DNA of 64,000 bases from Runella sp. CRIBMP (GCF_009905605.1 NZ_JAAAKZ010000008.1:157755-221754); one strand, 5' to 3'; counted from the stretch's first letter, positions 35,536-45,164 are shown. The notes: generated by a model not told the origin, from the sequence alone. Numbers and translations: made by a program.

Positions 35536-36315
35536 TCAGTACATTCGCTTCACCCGCCAGACCTTCAACAATATATACGCAAAAATCATGCCTCCAATAT
35601 GGGCAAAATGCGCCACTCCCGAATCTCTGATATAGACACCCGCGTATAATTCATACAAAGCGTAAAAAGTAACGAAATATTTGGCCTTGATGGGAACAGG
35701 AAAGAACAACAACATCATTTCCATGTTGGGGAAAATAAGCCCGAATGCGGCGATAATTCCAAAAATCGCCCCAGATGCTCCCAACATGGGTATATTCAGG
35801 CGCTGTTGGTACAAATCTTTTACAAACCCAACACTCTCGTTGATATACGATAAATTTTTGGGTTGGTCTTCAAAATCATTCAAAAAACCCAACGCTCCCT
35901 GCTTTATGTCGGGAGCAAATCGGGTTACGAAATCCAAGAATGCGTCGGGAGACGGGAATTGAGTGTATAGGTCAACAGCATGACTGAGCTGCGACATTTC
36001 GATGTAATTGATGACCGCGTACAAAAAACCTGCGCCAATCCCCGTAACAAAGTAGAAAATGATAAAACGCTTGGTGCCCAGCACGTGCTGTTCTAACAGC
36101 GGCCCAAAAAAGAAAAGGCCGAGCATATTGCTGAATAAATGCCCAAAACCACCATGCAAAAACATATATGTAACAAACTGATGCGGCCTAAATTCGGGCC
36201 CCATTACGGGATGCAGCGCAAACCAGTTTACAATAAGAGGACTCAGGTCTTGAAGTAAAAAAATGACGACGTTAAGAATTAATAAATTCCGTACAATCGG
36301 AGTAATATTGAACAT
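35536..36315 (-). CDS. Rhomboid intramembrane serine protease
   Basis: A 259-residue rhomboid with the catalytic GASGAIFGI and VAHFAHIGGMIF and the HLFSNMLGLFFFG motif. A roughly 70-residue insert between helices (AVDLYTQFPSPDAFLDFVTRF ... VKDLYQQRL) distinguishes it from its neighbour; the two are paralogues but not a recent duplication. It lies directly downstream of mutL on the same strand. Confidence 0.92.
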   Translation of the reverse strand: MFNITPIVRNLLILNVVIFLLQDLSPLIVNWFALHPVMGPEFRPHQFVTYMFLHGGFGHLFSNMLGLFFFGPLLEQHVLGTKRFIIFYFVTGIGAGFLYAVINYIEMSQLSHAVDLYTQFPSPDAFLDFVTRFAPDIKQGALGFLNDFEDQPKNLSYINESVGFVKDLYQQRLNIPMLGASGAIFGIIAAFGLIFPNMEMMLLFFPVPIKAKYFVTFYALYELYAGVYIRDSGVAHFAHIGGMIFAYILLKVWRVKRMY

Positions 36316-36415
36316 AAAAGCACAGATTAATTAGAAACGATTCTGTTGACGGTTACCTGTTATGAGGGATTAAGAATAAATATACGAGCCGATTTAACGA
36401 CCAACTTTCCAACGC

Positions 36416-38287
36416 TTAACCATTCTTAAATAGATTGGCTATTTTGTCTAACGATAAAATGACAAAGATGGGTTCGCCACTTGGCGTATAATTTGGGTTG
36501 GAAGAAATAAAGAGTTGGTTGATTAACTTTTCTATTTCATCAGACGAAAGCCGCACCACATAACGGGAAGCAAAACGTCGGGCCAGTGTGCGGGCCGTTG
36601 TTTCAGCACGATTGAGTCGTAGCTCGTCATGACTCTGGTGCAATTGTTCGCATAATTCTTCAAATAATTGCTGTATGTTATCGCTTGGTAAGTCACCCGG
36701 AAGGCTTCTAACTACGAGTGTATCGGGCCCCAGTGCGTCAAAATCAAAACCTAAGGCCGTGATTTCCTCCCGCATTTCGAGAATCATCGGAATAGCGGCT
36801 GGTGATAGCCTGACCGTGGCTGGAAAAAGAAGCTGCTGCGAAGCGGCATTTTGGTTTTCCAGTTGTTTTAAGTAGCGGTCATATAGTACGCGTTCATAGG
36901 CCGCACGCTGGTCAATGAGCATCATACCTGACTTAACCGCCGAGACTACATAACGGTTTTGAATCTGTACCGCCAAACGACGATTTTTGATGTCCTCATC
37001 TTCGGCATTTAGGGCATTGGCCCGGCTGCCAAGGGTGGTGGGATGTGACTCTAAAAAATCTTCTTTTTCGCCCAGCTCCAAGGTGGTTTGCACGGGAGTA
37101 GGGTCAGGTTTTTGAAAGCCATCGAATAGTTTTTCCCAATGAGACAAATTGGTTTCCTCTCGCCGCGAAGTGGGCAGGGAAGGGGCCAATGCAGCATCTC
37201 GCGTAAAACTCGGTGGATTGGGGGCGGTACTGGTCCGAGCTCCCGACATAGGGCTGAGGAAATTAACGTTTGATTCAAAATCAATCGAGTGAGATAAATG
37301 ATTGATACTGATTGCTTTGCGGATAGCGGCCATCAACAGCGCATACACTGAGCGCTCATCGTCAAACTTTATTTCCGTCTTTGTGGGGTGAATATTAATA
37401 TCAATGTGTGAGGGGTCGATGTCCAGCATCAACACATAAAATGGATGACTCCCTTCCGAAATGGTGGATTCATAAGCCGCCAACACAGCGTGGTGCAGAT
37501 AGCTATGTTTGACATACCGCTCGTTTACGAAAAAAAACTGCTCACCTCGGGTTTTGCGCGCAAAATCGGGTTTTCCCACAAATCCTCTTACGGTTACGTA
37601 AGGGGTTTCTTCCTGACACTGAATTAGTTGTTCGCGGTAATTTTTTCCAAACATATCCACAATGCGGCGGCTCAATTTGCCCGCATAGAGATTATAAACC
37701 TCGGTGTCGTTGTGATAAAGGGAAAAACTGATTTCGGGATGGGCCAGCGCAACTCGCTGAAATTCATCCAGAATATGACGCATTTCGACGGAATTAGTTT
37801 TGAGAAAATTTCGTCGGGCGGGTACATTAAAAAAGAGGTTTTTGACCAATATATTGGTTCCAGGAAGGCACGCAACTGATTCCTGCGATTTCAATTCGGA
37901 ACCCTCCATCCTCAACAAGATTCCAATTTCATCGGAAGGGCGTCGGGTACGCATTTCAATTTGGGCAACGGCGGCAATCGAAGCCAATGCTTCACCGCGA
38001 AAGCCCATGGTGCGAATTTTGAAAAGGTCGTCGGCATGGCGAATTTTGGACGTTGCATGGCGTTCAAAACTCATACGGGCGTCGGTTTCCGACATACCAC
38101 CACCGTCGTCAATAATCTGAATAAGGGTACGGCCGGCGTCACGGATAATTACTTGAATATTTTTGGCCTGTGCATCAATGGAATTCTCCAGTAACTCCTT
38201 TACAACGGAAGCCGGGCGTTGTACTACTTCACCCGCTGCAATCTGGTTAGCAATGGCATCGGGCAACAGGCGAATTACATCTTGCAT
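36416..38287 (-). CDS. mutL: DNA mismatch repair protein MutL
   Basis: A 623-residue protein. The N-terminal GHKL ATPase is complete (IAAGEVVQRPASVVKELLENSIDA, DDGGGM, TMGFRGEALASIA) and the linker is rich in charged residues. The C-terminal dimerisation domain has DQRAAYERVLYD (459-470) in place of the endonuclease motif DQHAxxExxxxE, and YTPSGEP (600-606) where endonuclease-active MutL has CPHGRP. It couples MutS mismatch detection to strand repair. From sequence this copy looks catalytically inactive as a nuclease. Confidence 0.95.
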   Translation of the reverse strand: MQDVIRLLPDAIANQIAAGEVVQRPASVVKELLENSIDAQAKNIQVIIRDAGRTLIQIIDDGGGMSETDARMSFERHATSKIRHADDLFKIRTMGFRGEALASIAAVAQIEMRTRRPSDEIGILLRMEGSELKSQESVACLPGTNILVKNLFFNVPARRNFLKTNSVEMRHILDEFQRVALAHPEISFSLYHNDTEVYNLYAGKLSRRIVDMFGKNYREQLIQCQEETPYVTVRGFVGKPDFARKTRGEQFFFVNERYVKHSYLHHAVLAAYESTISEGSHPFYVLMLDIDPSHIDINIHPTKTEIKFDDERSVYALLMAAIRKAISINHLSHSIDFESNVNFLSPMSGARTSTAPNPPSFTRDAALAPSLPTSRREETNLSHWEKLFDGFQKPDPTPVQTTLELGEKEDFLESHPTTLGSRANALNAEDEDIKNRRLAVQIQNRYVVSAVKSGMMLIDQRAAYERVLYDRYLKQLENQNAASQQLLFPATVRLSPAAIPMILEMREEITALGFDFDALGPDTLVVRSLPGDLPSDNIQQLFEELCEQLHQSHDELRLNRAETTARTLARRFASRYVVRLSSDEIEKLINQLFISSNPNYTPSGEPIFVILSLDKIANLFKNG

Positions 38288-38435
38288 ATTGGGGGTAAGT
38301 CTTTCAAATTATACAACAAAAAAAAGGGCTCAAAACGTTTACGCAGGGTAGATTTTAGTTAAAAAATATATATGTTGCAACAATTAAAAATAAAAACGCG
38401 TTTATATGATTAAAAAGATATATAATTTTACTTTA

Positions 38436-38464
38436 TTGAGATATAAATATCTTTTTTATCTTTG
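38436..38464 (+). promoter_or_regulatory. Housekeeping-type promoter before the small membrane protein gene
   Basis: TTG (38436-38438), an 18-nt spacer, TATCTTTG (38457-38464; perfect TAnnTTTG). It would give a leader of about 100 nt to the ATG at 38568. Confidence 0.5.
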
Positions 38465-38497
38465 TTCTGAAAATAAATTTACCCCATTTAAATACTT

Positions 38498-38512
38498 TGG
38501 CACGCTGTTTGA
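38498..38512 (+). promoter_or_regulatory. Sigma-54-like -24/-12 element
   Basis: TGGCACG, 4 nt, TTGA: exact GG-N10-G spacing and a full -24 box, but A in place of the C in the -12 GC. It ends 55 nt before the ATG at 38568. Confidence 0.35.
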
Positions 38513-38567
38513 GGAAAGGCTTAAAAGAGAGGTATTCTACTTTTAATCAATCAGTTGCACTATACTA

Positions 38568-38762
38568 ATGACACTAACTAAGATGAAGAAGCCTAACCTG
38601 TATTTGGCCTTTCAGTGGCTAATTTTCCTTCCGATTATTCTACCATTATGTATTGTGTTCGGAGCCCTCCAAGGAGTGGTTAACACGGTAGAGCAGATGG
38701 CCCAACAAATGTGGTCTGATGTTTCGACGGTAGAAAAAACCGTTGAGCCTTCAGAGTTATGA
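38568..38762 (+). CDS. Small single-pass membrane protein, unknown
   Basis: A 64-residue protein with one clear membrane helix (about residues 12-37, LYLAFQWLIFLPIILPLCIVFGALQGVV) and an acidic cytosolic or periplasmic tail (VEKTVEPSEL). No family is recognised. The start could also be the ATG five codons downstream (MKKPNLYLAF). Two promoter-like elements precede it. Its stop codon overlaps by 6 nt the 3' end of the convergent DUF6787-like gene. Confidence 0.6.
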   Translation: MTLTKMKKPNLYLAFQWLIFLPIILPLCIVFGALQGVVNTVEQMAQQMWSDVSTVEKTVEPSEL

Positions 38763-39062
38763 GTGCTTGCGAGAAAATACGTTCATCAGGCGCCTGAACA
38801 TTTTTTTTTCGAAGTTCAAAAAAAACTGAAATTGCCCGAAGAGCCATCCGTAACACAACAGGATGACTTGATAAAGGGGTAGAATAATTAAAATATTAAA
38901 CGCCCACACGGCCCATGTGCTTTCAATCGAAAGCCATTGGACCATCCATCGCTTTGTGTACATTACAGTAAATCCCGTACAGGCAAAAACAAGTAGTATA
39001 ATTACTACTTGCCAACTGTTTTTTACTCCCCAACGGTTTTTGAGTTTATCGATCCAAGTCAT
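38757..39062 (-). CDS. DUF6787-like small membrane protein
   Basis: A 101-residue protein with two membrane helices (WQVVIILLVFACTGFTVMY and TWAVWAFNILIILPLYQVILLCYGWLFG), a basic N-terminus and a basic C-terminus (FEKKMFRRLMNVFSRK). It matches my memory of the Bacteroidota family DUF6787, whose function is unknown. It is upstream of nothing on its strand; the RluA gene lies 49 nt upstream, so the two may be cotranscribed. Confidence 0.7.
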   Translation of the reverse strand: MTWIDKLKNRWGVKNSWQVVIILLVFACTGFTVMYTKRWMVQWLSIESTWAVWAFNILIILPLYQVILLCYGWLFGQFQFFLNFEKKMFRRLMNVFSRKHS

Positions 39063-39111
39063 TTAATGGGTAGTCTGTGTCCGAGAATCAGGCTTGGGTA
39101 AGTCAGGTATA

Positions 39112-39840
39112 TTATTCGTGTAAAAACGCCAAATGTTCAGGTCCGATTTCTTCAGGGTCTAAGTCCAAAAATTCTTCCCAGAACGGGTCGTTTGGCAACG
39201 ATGCCCGACATAAAATAGATTCTTTTTTGACGGGATGCGTAAAAAACAACCGACGGGCGTGCAGATTGATACTGCCGTCGTGGTTGGGTTTTGGCGAGCC
39301 GTATTTTACATCTCCCCGAATCGGGCAACCGATTTGTGCCAATTGAACCCTGATTTGGTGCGGGCGCCCCGTGTGCGGGGTTACTTCGAGCAAATAATGC
39401 TTGTTTACTTCACCCAACAAACGATACGTAAGTTCTGCTTTTTGTGCCTTGTCGGCGGGATAATCATAGGCCGACACAACATTTTTATTTTCATCTTTGA
39501 CCAACCAACTTACGAGTTTGTCCTGCTTTTTGGGAGGGCGTCGGCGCACCACCGCCCAATAAGTCTTCTGAACGTCGCGTTTGCGGAAAATTTCGTTCAT
39601 GCGTTCAAGCGCTTTCGACGTTCTGGCAAAAACCACTAAGCCGCTTACGGGGCGGTCAATGCGGTGAACCGTTCCTAAAAATACTTCCCCAGGTTTTTCG
39701 TATTTTTCTTTAATGTAATCTTTAACCAGCTCCAAGAGCGGAACATCGCCGGTAGAATCGCCCTGAACGAGGAGACCAGCGGGTTTATTGACGATAATGA
39801 GGTGATTATCTTCGTATACTACGTGAAATGGCTTGGCCAT
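39112..39840 (-). CDS. RluA-family RNA pseudouridine synthase
   Basis: A 242-residue enzyme without an S4 domain. The catalytic aspartate is in TVHRIDRPVSGLVVFA and other family motifs are IIVNKPAGLLVQ, KTYWAVV and GRPHQIRVQLAQIGCPI. It converts uridine to pseudouridine in rRNA or tRNA; the site cannot be predicted. The ATG at 39840 (MAKPFHVVYED) is chosen over an in-frame TTG 9 nt upstream. Confidence 0.92.
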   Translation of the reverse strand: MAKPFHVVYEDNHLIIVNKPAGLLVQGDSTGDVPLLELVKDYIKEKYEKPGEVFLGTVHRIDRPVSGLVVFARTSKALERMNEIFRKRDVQKTYWAVVRRRPPKKQDKLVSWLVKDENKNVVSAYDYPADKAQKAELTYRLLGEVNKHYLLEVTPHTGRPHQIRVQLAQIGCPIRGDVKYGSPKPNHDGSINLHARRLFFTHPVKKESILCRASLPNDPFWEEFLDLDPEEIGPEHLAFLHE

Positions 39841-39958
39841 CGGAATCAAAAGTTAATAGTGAATGGCAGCTTTTCTGCCCTGAATTGTTCATTACAAACT
39901 TCGTTACGAACATTCGTTACGAACAATTAAATCTTAACGGAGAACCACCGCTGATGGT

Positions 39959-40783
39959 TCAGTAAGATTCTTTTTCGTTCGGAAAATCGTTTGCTTTGAC
40001 GTCTTTGACGTAATTGCTGACTGCATCGGTCATGATGCTGTGCAAATCAGCGTAGCGCCTTAAAAAGCGCGGTTTAAATTCTTTGGTGATGCCCAGCATG
40101 TCGTGAATCACCAGAATTTGCCCGTCGGCATGAGGCCCTGCACCAATACCGATGGTTGGAATACTGACACTTTCTGACACCTGCTTGGTCAGGCTCGAAG
40201 GAATTTTTTCTAAGACCATCCCGAAACAACCGATTTCGTCCAGCATTTTGGCGTCTTGCAACAGCTTTTCGGCCTCGGCATTTTCTTTGGCGCGAACGGT
40301 GTAGGTGCCAAATTTATAAATAGATTGGGGGGTTAAGCCTAAGTGACCCATCACGGGTACACCAGCGCTCAAAATCCGAATAATGGATTCTTTTATCTCA
40401 AGACCTCCTTCGAGCTTTACGGCGTGTGCACCCGATTCTTTCATGATACGAATGGCCGAATCAAGCGCGGCGCGTGAGTTTCCTTGATACGAACCGAAAG
40501 GCAAATCGACCACCACAAAAGCCCGCTTCACGGCACGAACAACGCCCTGTGCGTGATAAATCATTTGGTCGAGGGTGATGGGCAGCGTGGTTTCATGGCC
40601 TGCAATGACATTGGAGGCCGAGTCGCCCACCAAAATAATGTCAATTCCAGCGGCATCTACAATGCGAGCCATGGAAAAATCGTAGGAGGTAAGGGCAGAT
40701 ATTTTTTCGCCCCGGTTTTTCATTTCCTGTATGATGTGCGTGGTAACACGCTTTACTTCGAGGGAGGAAAGTTGAGTTGACAT
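39959..40783 (-). CDS. panB: 3-methyl-2-oxobutanoate hydroxymethyltransferase
   Basis: A 274-residue TIM-barrel enzyme with the metal and substrate residues of PanB ([70 protein letters not shown]). It transfers a hydroxymethyl group from methylene-tetrahydrofolate to 2-oxoisovalerate in pantothenate/CoA synthesis. It is a single gene here; panC and panD are elsewhere. Confidence 0.97.
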   Translation of the reverse strand: MSTQLSSLEVKRVTTHIIQEMKNRGEKISALTSYDFSMARIVDAAGIDIILVGDSASNVIAGHETTLPITLDQMIYHAQGVVRAVKRAFVVVDLPFGSYQGNSRAALDSAIRIMKESGAHAVKLEGGLEIKESIIRILSAGVPVMGHLGLTPQSIYKFGTYTVRAKENAEAEKLLQDAKMLDEIGCFGMVLEKIPSSLTKQVSESVSIPTIGIGAGPHADGQILVIHDMLGITKEFKPRFLRRYADLHSIMTDAVSNYVKDVKANDFPNEKESY

Positions 40784-40850
40784 TTTGATGTATAAGTTGT
40801 TGGTTATCTGTTATTTGTATTTGGTGTACAAATAATGATTACCGTTTTTT

Positions 40851-42281
40851 TTATCTAGGACGCAGCCACGTCTCGGGATTGAGTTTGCTGGTATTTTTCC
40901 AAATCTGGAAATTGACCTCCGAAACCCCGTCGCCGTCGGTTGCCACCACGCCAATGGTGTCGCGTGCTTTAAGCTTTTGTCCTGGACGAACATTGACATT
41001 CTTCAGTTTGGCGTATACCGTGTAAAAATCCCCGTGTTGGACAAATACCACATTGCGCATTACACCCATGTTGGTTACGTCCATCACCACGCCGTCGTAC
41101 ACCGTTCGTACGGATGTGCCAGCGTTGGTCTGAATATCGACTCCTTGGTTTTCCTGATAGACATTTTTGAGGACCTCTTTTGTTCCAAAACCATCGGAAA
41201 TAAATCCAGGAACGGGCCAAGGTAAACGACCACGATTGGCGGCAAAAGAAGAAGCTAGCGTTACCTCTTCTTCGTTCATCCCTTCGTTATTAAGTTCCTC
41301 TTTTTTCGGTTCTGGCTTCGCGGTGGGAGGTTCAGCTTTAGTGATTTCTTCGTTGTTATCTTTCTCTTTGGCTCTTTCGGCCGCCGCTCTGGCGGCAGCT
41401 TCGCGCTCGGCACGTTCCCGAGCGGCTTTTTCGCGGGCGGCAGCGCGGGCCCGTTCGCGTCGTTCTTCGATTTCGCGCTGAATGATGCGCGTCAACGCAT
41501 TCTCCAATTGCTTGTTTGCTTTCCGTACCTCGGCTACTTCGGACCTAATTTCGGCTTCACGACCGCTTAATTCTTGGACCACTTTGTCTTTTTCGCCTTT
41601 CAGCTGCTCCAGATTTTTACTTTCTGCAATCCGCGTTTTGAGCGCGTTTTCTTGGTCTTTTTTCTTGTTGCTGATGCTGTTTGACTTAGCAATCATGAGT
41701 GATTGCACTTTTTTCATTTGGGAAACTTGCTTCTCACGCTCGTCGGTGTATTGCTTTAGGTACTTGTAGCGAACCAAAAATTGATTGAAGGTTGGTGCCG
41801 AAAACAGAAAACTCAATTCACTAAGGCTATTGTTGTGCTTTGAGGCGTTATAAATCATGCGGGCATACTCCTCGCGTAATTTGTCGAGGTCTTTGTCAAG
41901 CGCTATTTTTGCCTGTTGCAGCTCGGTAAGTTCCGAATCCATCAACTTTAAATCATCGTTGATGAGGTCTATTTTACGGTTTTGGGCATTGATTTGCTGT
42001 TTGATTGCCTTGAGCTGTCCCAAACTGGCGCGTTTTTGTTCGGTAGTTTGCTTTAGAATTCCCTGCAACTCCTGCAAGCGCTCCATGTTTTCCCGTTTCT
42101 CTTTTTCAAGCTGTTGACGGCTTTTTTGGGCCATTGCAGAAAAACAAGAGAGCAACAGTACCAATCCAATCAGTACGGGTAATTTAAACGCCAGCGAAGT
42201 ATTATGCTGAAAACTTGGTACGATACTTTTGCGCTCAGCAGCAGTATTTTCAGCATAACAATCAAACCTTTTTTTACTCAT
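40851..42281 (-). CDS. EnvC-like coiled-coil protein with degenerate M23/LytM domain
   Basis: A 476-residue envelope protein from the ATG at 42281 (a GTG 18 nt upstream is also in frame). An unusually long n-region (about 35 residues) precedes the signal helix (LPVLIGLVLLLSCFSAMAQ). Residues about 55-310 are coiled coil (KSRQQLEKEKRENMERLQELQGIL... RAREKAARERAEREAAARAAAERA). The C-terminal LytM domain has lost its zinc ligands: N378 in ENQGVD, K425 in YAKL and N457 in VNF stand where H occurs in active enzymes. Like E. coli EnvC, it probably activates amidases and is not a hydrolase itself. It forms a cluster with DUF4292 and TPR genes. Confidence 0.9.
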   Translation of the reverse strand: MSKKRFDCYAENTAAERKSIVPSFQHNTSLAFKLPVLIGLVLLLSCFSAMAQKSRQQLEKEKRENMERLQELQGILKQTTEQKRASLGQLKAIKQQINAQNRKIDLINDDLKLMDSELTELQQAKIALDKDLDKLREEYARMIYNASKHNNSLSELSFLFSAPTFNQFLVRYKYLKQYTDEREKQVSQMKKVQSLMIAKSNSISNKKKDQENALKTRIAESKNLEQLKGEKDKVVQELSGREAEIRSEVAEVRKANKQLENALTRIIQREIEERRERARAAAREKAARERAEREAAARAAAERAKEKDNNEEITKAEPPTAKPEPKKEELNNEGMNEEEVTLASSFAANRGRLPWPVPGFISDGFGTKEVLKNVYQENQGVDIQTNAGTSVRTVYDGVVMDVTNMGVMRNVVFVQHGDFYTVYAKLKNVNVRPGQKLKARDTIGVVATDGDGVSEVNFQIWKNTSKLNPETWLRPR

Positions 42282-42331
42282 AAATAGCTTATTCAACACA
42301 GCAACAATACGTTTTAAAATCGTCCAATCCC

Positions 42332-43294
42332 CTATTTTCGTTCATATTTGGGTGGAACACTGAACGGAAAACTAAGCGTTTTTTCACTCAATTCCACCTT
42401 TTGGTGCTTTATCCGAAACACCGTTTGATACTGTAGCTTATCTTTTTCGGATTGGTAATCCAACTGAATCAAACTGGTATATGGAAACAGGTAATTGTTG
42501 AGTTGCGTAAAATCGTCGTAGTCGAGGGTTAGTGAATTCTTGGTGGGCTGTTCGGTAACCAGCAATTTTTTCAAACGACGGTTTTGTTCTCCAATGTAGC
42601 TTTCCAACATAATTTTTCCTTCTTGTTGGCGGAGCATGAAATAATCATTTTCCTTCTTAAACCGCTGATTTTCTTTCTTAGGAATCGGCATATTGCCGAC
42701 CAAAATAGACTGAATCAAATCAAAACTCAGTTGGAAGTTAAATTTTTGGCTGAGTGTATTAAAATCGTACTGGTAATATTCTTTGTGGTACCGGTCTACA
42801 ATCAGAATTGAATCACGCGTGATGAGCCCCCGAACCACCTCAATCGGCCCAGCCACAATCGAAAGCCACAACACGCTGTCTTTCTGCATTCTAATGTTGA
42901 TATTGGCATTGTCTATATCTTGGTCTTTACTTTTGAACGATACTTTTGATTTGGCCGATAAATATTTAAAATCAACCATTTCAACGTTCACTTTGGTCTC
43001 TTCGGGCTCTATAACAGGCGGAACTACCGCCACCGCCGTCGTATCTTTTTCCAAAACCGAAACCGTGTCTTTGACAACTGAGGCTAGGGTGTCGGCGGGT
43101 GTTTCGGTTTTGTTTTTCTGCCGCGGCCGATGACAGGCCGAGAAAAGTAAAACCAAGATGATAGTACTGAATGTTAGGAGAGAATTCCACGGCGTATTTG
43201 GACTGGTCGGGCGTTTTTGAGTGCGTAAACGACCCGAAGAGACGCGGTGTACCTCAACGAGAACTACATTAACTAATGGTACTTTAAGTTTCAT
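42332..43294 (-). CDS. DUF4292 lipoprotein
   Basis: A 320-residue protein. A lipobox (LLFSAC) follows a hydrophobic helix, but about 38 charged residues precede that helix (MKLKVPLVNVVLVEVHRVSS...), with no alternative ATG inside. The mature part holds the DUF4292 domain (VEMVDFKYLSAKSKVSFKSKDQDIDNANINIRMQKDSVLWLSI), similar in layout to LolA/LolB-fold lipoproteins. Always found with a TPR gene and an M23 gene in Bacteroidota; the role is likely in outer-membrane or cell-wall assembly. Confidence 0.85.
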   Translation of the reverse strand: MKLKVPLVNVVLVEVHRVSSGRLRTQKRPTSPNTPWNSLLTFSTIILVLLFSACHRPRQKNKTETPADTLASVVKDTVSVLEKDTTAVAVVPPVIEPEETKVNVEMVDFKYLSAKSKVSFKSKDQDIDNANINIRMQKDSVLWLSIVAGPIEVVRGLITRDSILIVDRYHKEYYQYDFNTLSQKFNFQLSFDLIQSILVGNMPIPKKENQRFKKENDYFMLRQQEGKIMLESYIGEQNRRLKKLLVTEQPTKNSLTLDYDDFTQLNNYLFPYTSLIQLDYQSEKDKLQYQTVFRIKHQKVELSEKTLSFPFSVPPKYERK

Positions 43295-43326
43295 ATTTTA
43301 TAGAAAAAAACAGGTGTAGATTGCTT

Positions 43327-45042
43327 TTATTCAATCAATTGACCTGTCGCAATTTTTTTGTCGATTTGAGAGGTGTTTTCTCCCATTGTTTTGGCTTTTT
43401 TCCACTGTTCCACTGCTTTTTCACGTTCCCCCAATTGATAAAGCACGTCGCCATAGTGTTCAATAATCGTTCCACTTACTCCTTTGCCCGAAGCGATGGC
43501 TTTTTCCAAATTTACCCGTGCGCCTTTATAGTCTTTCATGACGTAGAGCACCCAAGCATAAGTGTCCAGATACGTGGCGTTGTCGGGGTTTCGGCTTACT
43601 ACCTGGGCGGCCATTTCTTTGGCTCGCTCCAGTTTGGCTTTCCGTAACGACAGAAAATAACTGTAATTATTTTGAACGTGGTCGTTTTTGGGTTCTATTT
43701 TGAGGGCTTCTTCGTAGGCTTCGTCCGATTTTTCGTGCTCGCCTAGGCCATTGTAGGCATCACCCAACTGCGCATAAATCACGCCTTGTAGTTCTTTGTT
43801 CTCAGATGTTAATTTTTGGGCTTCTTCGAGCGCATCTACGGCTTTTTGATAATTACGTTTGACTAAATTAGCCGAGCCGTTGGAATACCAGAATAAGCCT
43901 TGATTGGGAAAGGTTTCCAGCGCCTGTTCAGAATGAGCCAACAAGCTGTCGATTTGGTTGAGGTCTCCGTCTAATTGTAAAATCGCGCCCCACACTTCGT
44001 ACATCGAACTATTGATGCGAGAGGCTTTGACATAGGCATCGCGGGCTTCTGATTTGCGGTCGACTTTCGCCAATAAATCAGCGTAGACAACATACGCCCG
44101 CATGTCTTTGGGGTGAGCTTTAACGATTTCGGCGGCTCGGTTGAGCACATCTTGGCGAGTTGCCTCGTCTTTTGCTTCGCGGAGGAGCCCCACTAGCGCT
44201 TGCATTTTGGTGTCAATGTCGGCGTTGGGGTTGTTAAACATCTGCCCGATTTGCTGCTCAGCGGCCTTACTGTCTCCGTTTTGACGATAGATTTCGGCCA
44301 GCATCATGCGGGCATTTGCTTCGTCAGGGTTGATTTTTAACGCTTTTTCGAGCTGTTCTTTGGCGTCTTGAGGACGTTTGTCCATCATCAACAGTTGCGC
44401 CAGTTCTACCACATATTGGGCCTCGGTGGGTTCTGCGTTAATGAGTTTTTGAGCTTCTTCGATCGCTTTTTTAGGCTTATCGAGTTTGAGGTAAATGCGT
44501 TGTTTTTGATGAACCAAATCTTCGTCCACGCCCAAAGCCCGTTCTACTTCATCGTAAGATTTGAGGGCTTCTTCGTATTTTTCGTCCAGAATATAAACGG
44601 CAGCCAACTCAAGGCCGTATTCGGCGTTGTCGGAATTTTGACGGATAATGTTGCGGTAAATTTCAGCGGCTTTGGGGTATTTGCGTTGTTGGGTATAAAT
44701 TTCGGCCAATTGGATGGCGTAAAATTTATTTTCGGGGGCAAGTTGGGCCGCTTTTTGCGAAAAAATAGCCGCTTCGTCCAAACGTTCGCGTTTGAGTAGG
44801 GTGCGTGCTAGCTCGTAGTTCAAGGCAGGAACGGAGGCATCGACTTTCAACGCCGTGCGAAATACGCTGTCGGCCCGGATATATTCTTCCATGGCTGCGT
44901 ATTTCATGCCTTCGGCCAACAAAGATTCTAACTCAAATCGTTGTGATTTTTGGGCGTCGGTTTCGCTGACAGGCTTATTCTTTTGGGCCATTGCAAGCTG
45001 CCCCAAAAATAAGAGTACCCAAATAAAGGGCGTGTGTTTCAT
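43327..45042 (-). CDS. Tetratricopeptide-repeat protein, exported
   Basis: A 571-residue protein with a signal peptide (MKHTPFIWVLLFLGQLAMAQ) and about 14 TPR units through its length, for example ALNYELARTLLKRERLDEAAIFSQKAAQLAPENK and DEANARMMLAEIYRQNGD. TPR arrays are protein-binding scaffolds. It is first of the TPR-DUF4292-EnvC-like unit, with 32 nt to the next gene. The ATG at 45042 is preferred to a TTG 9 nt upstream. Confidence 0.9.
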   Translation of the reverse strand: MKHTPFIWVLLFLGQLAMAQKNKPVSETDAQKSQRFELESLLAEGMKYAAMEEYIRADSVFRTALKVDASVPALNYELARTLLKRERLDEAAIFSQKAAQLAPENKFYAIQLAEIYTQQRKYPKAAEIYRNIIRQNSDNAEYGLELAAVYILDEKYEEALKSYDEVERALGVDEDLVHQKQRIYLKLDKPKKAIEEAQKLINAEPTEAQYVVELAQLLMMDKRPQDAKEQLEKALKINPDEANARMMLAEIYRQNGDSKAAEQQIGQMFNNPNADIDTKMQALVGLLREAKDEATRQDVLNRAAEIVKAHPKDMRAYVVYADLLAKVDRKSEARDAYVKASRINSSMYEVWGAILQLDGDLNQIDSLLAHSEQALETFPNQGLFWYSNGSANLVKRNYQKAVDALEEAQKLTSENKELQGVIYAQLGDAYNGLGEHEKSDEAYEEALKIEPKNDHVQNNYSYFLSLRKAKLERAKEMAAQVVSRNPDNATYLDTYAWVLYVMKDYKGARVNLEKAIASGKGVSGTIIEHYGDVLYQLGEREKAVEQWKKAKTMGENTSQIDKKIATGQLIE

Positions 45043-45164
45043 TGGTTTCAAATTAATCTCGTTGACTGGTGTGATTGAGGTTCGAAATTGAGATTCAATC
45101 TATTATAAAAAACGAGATTAATGAAGCAAAATTGGAAGAATTTAGTCGTTTTACCAAAATTTAT

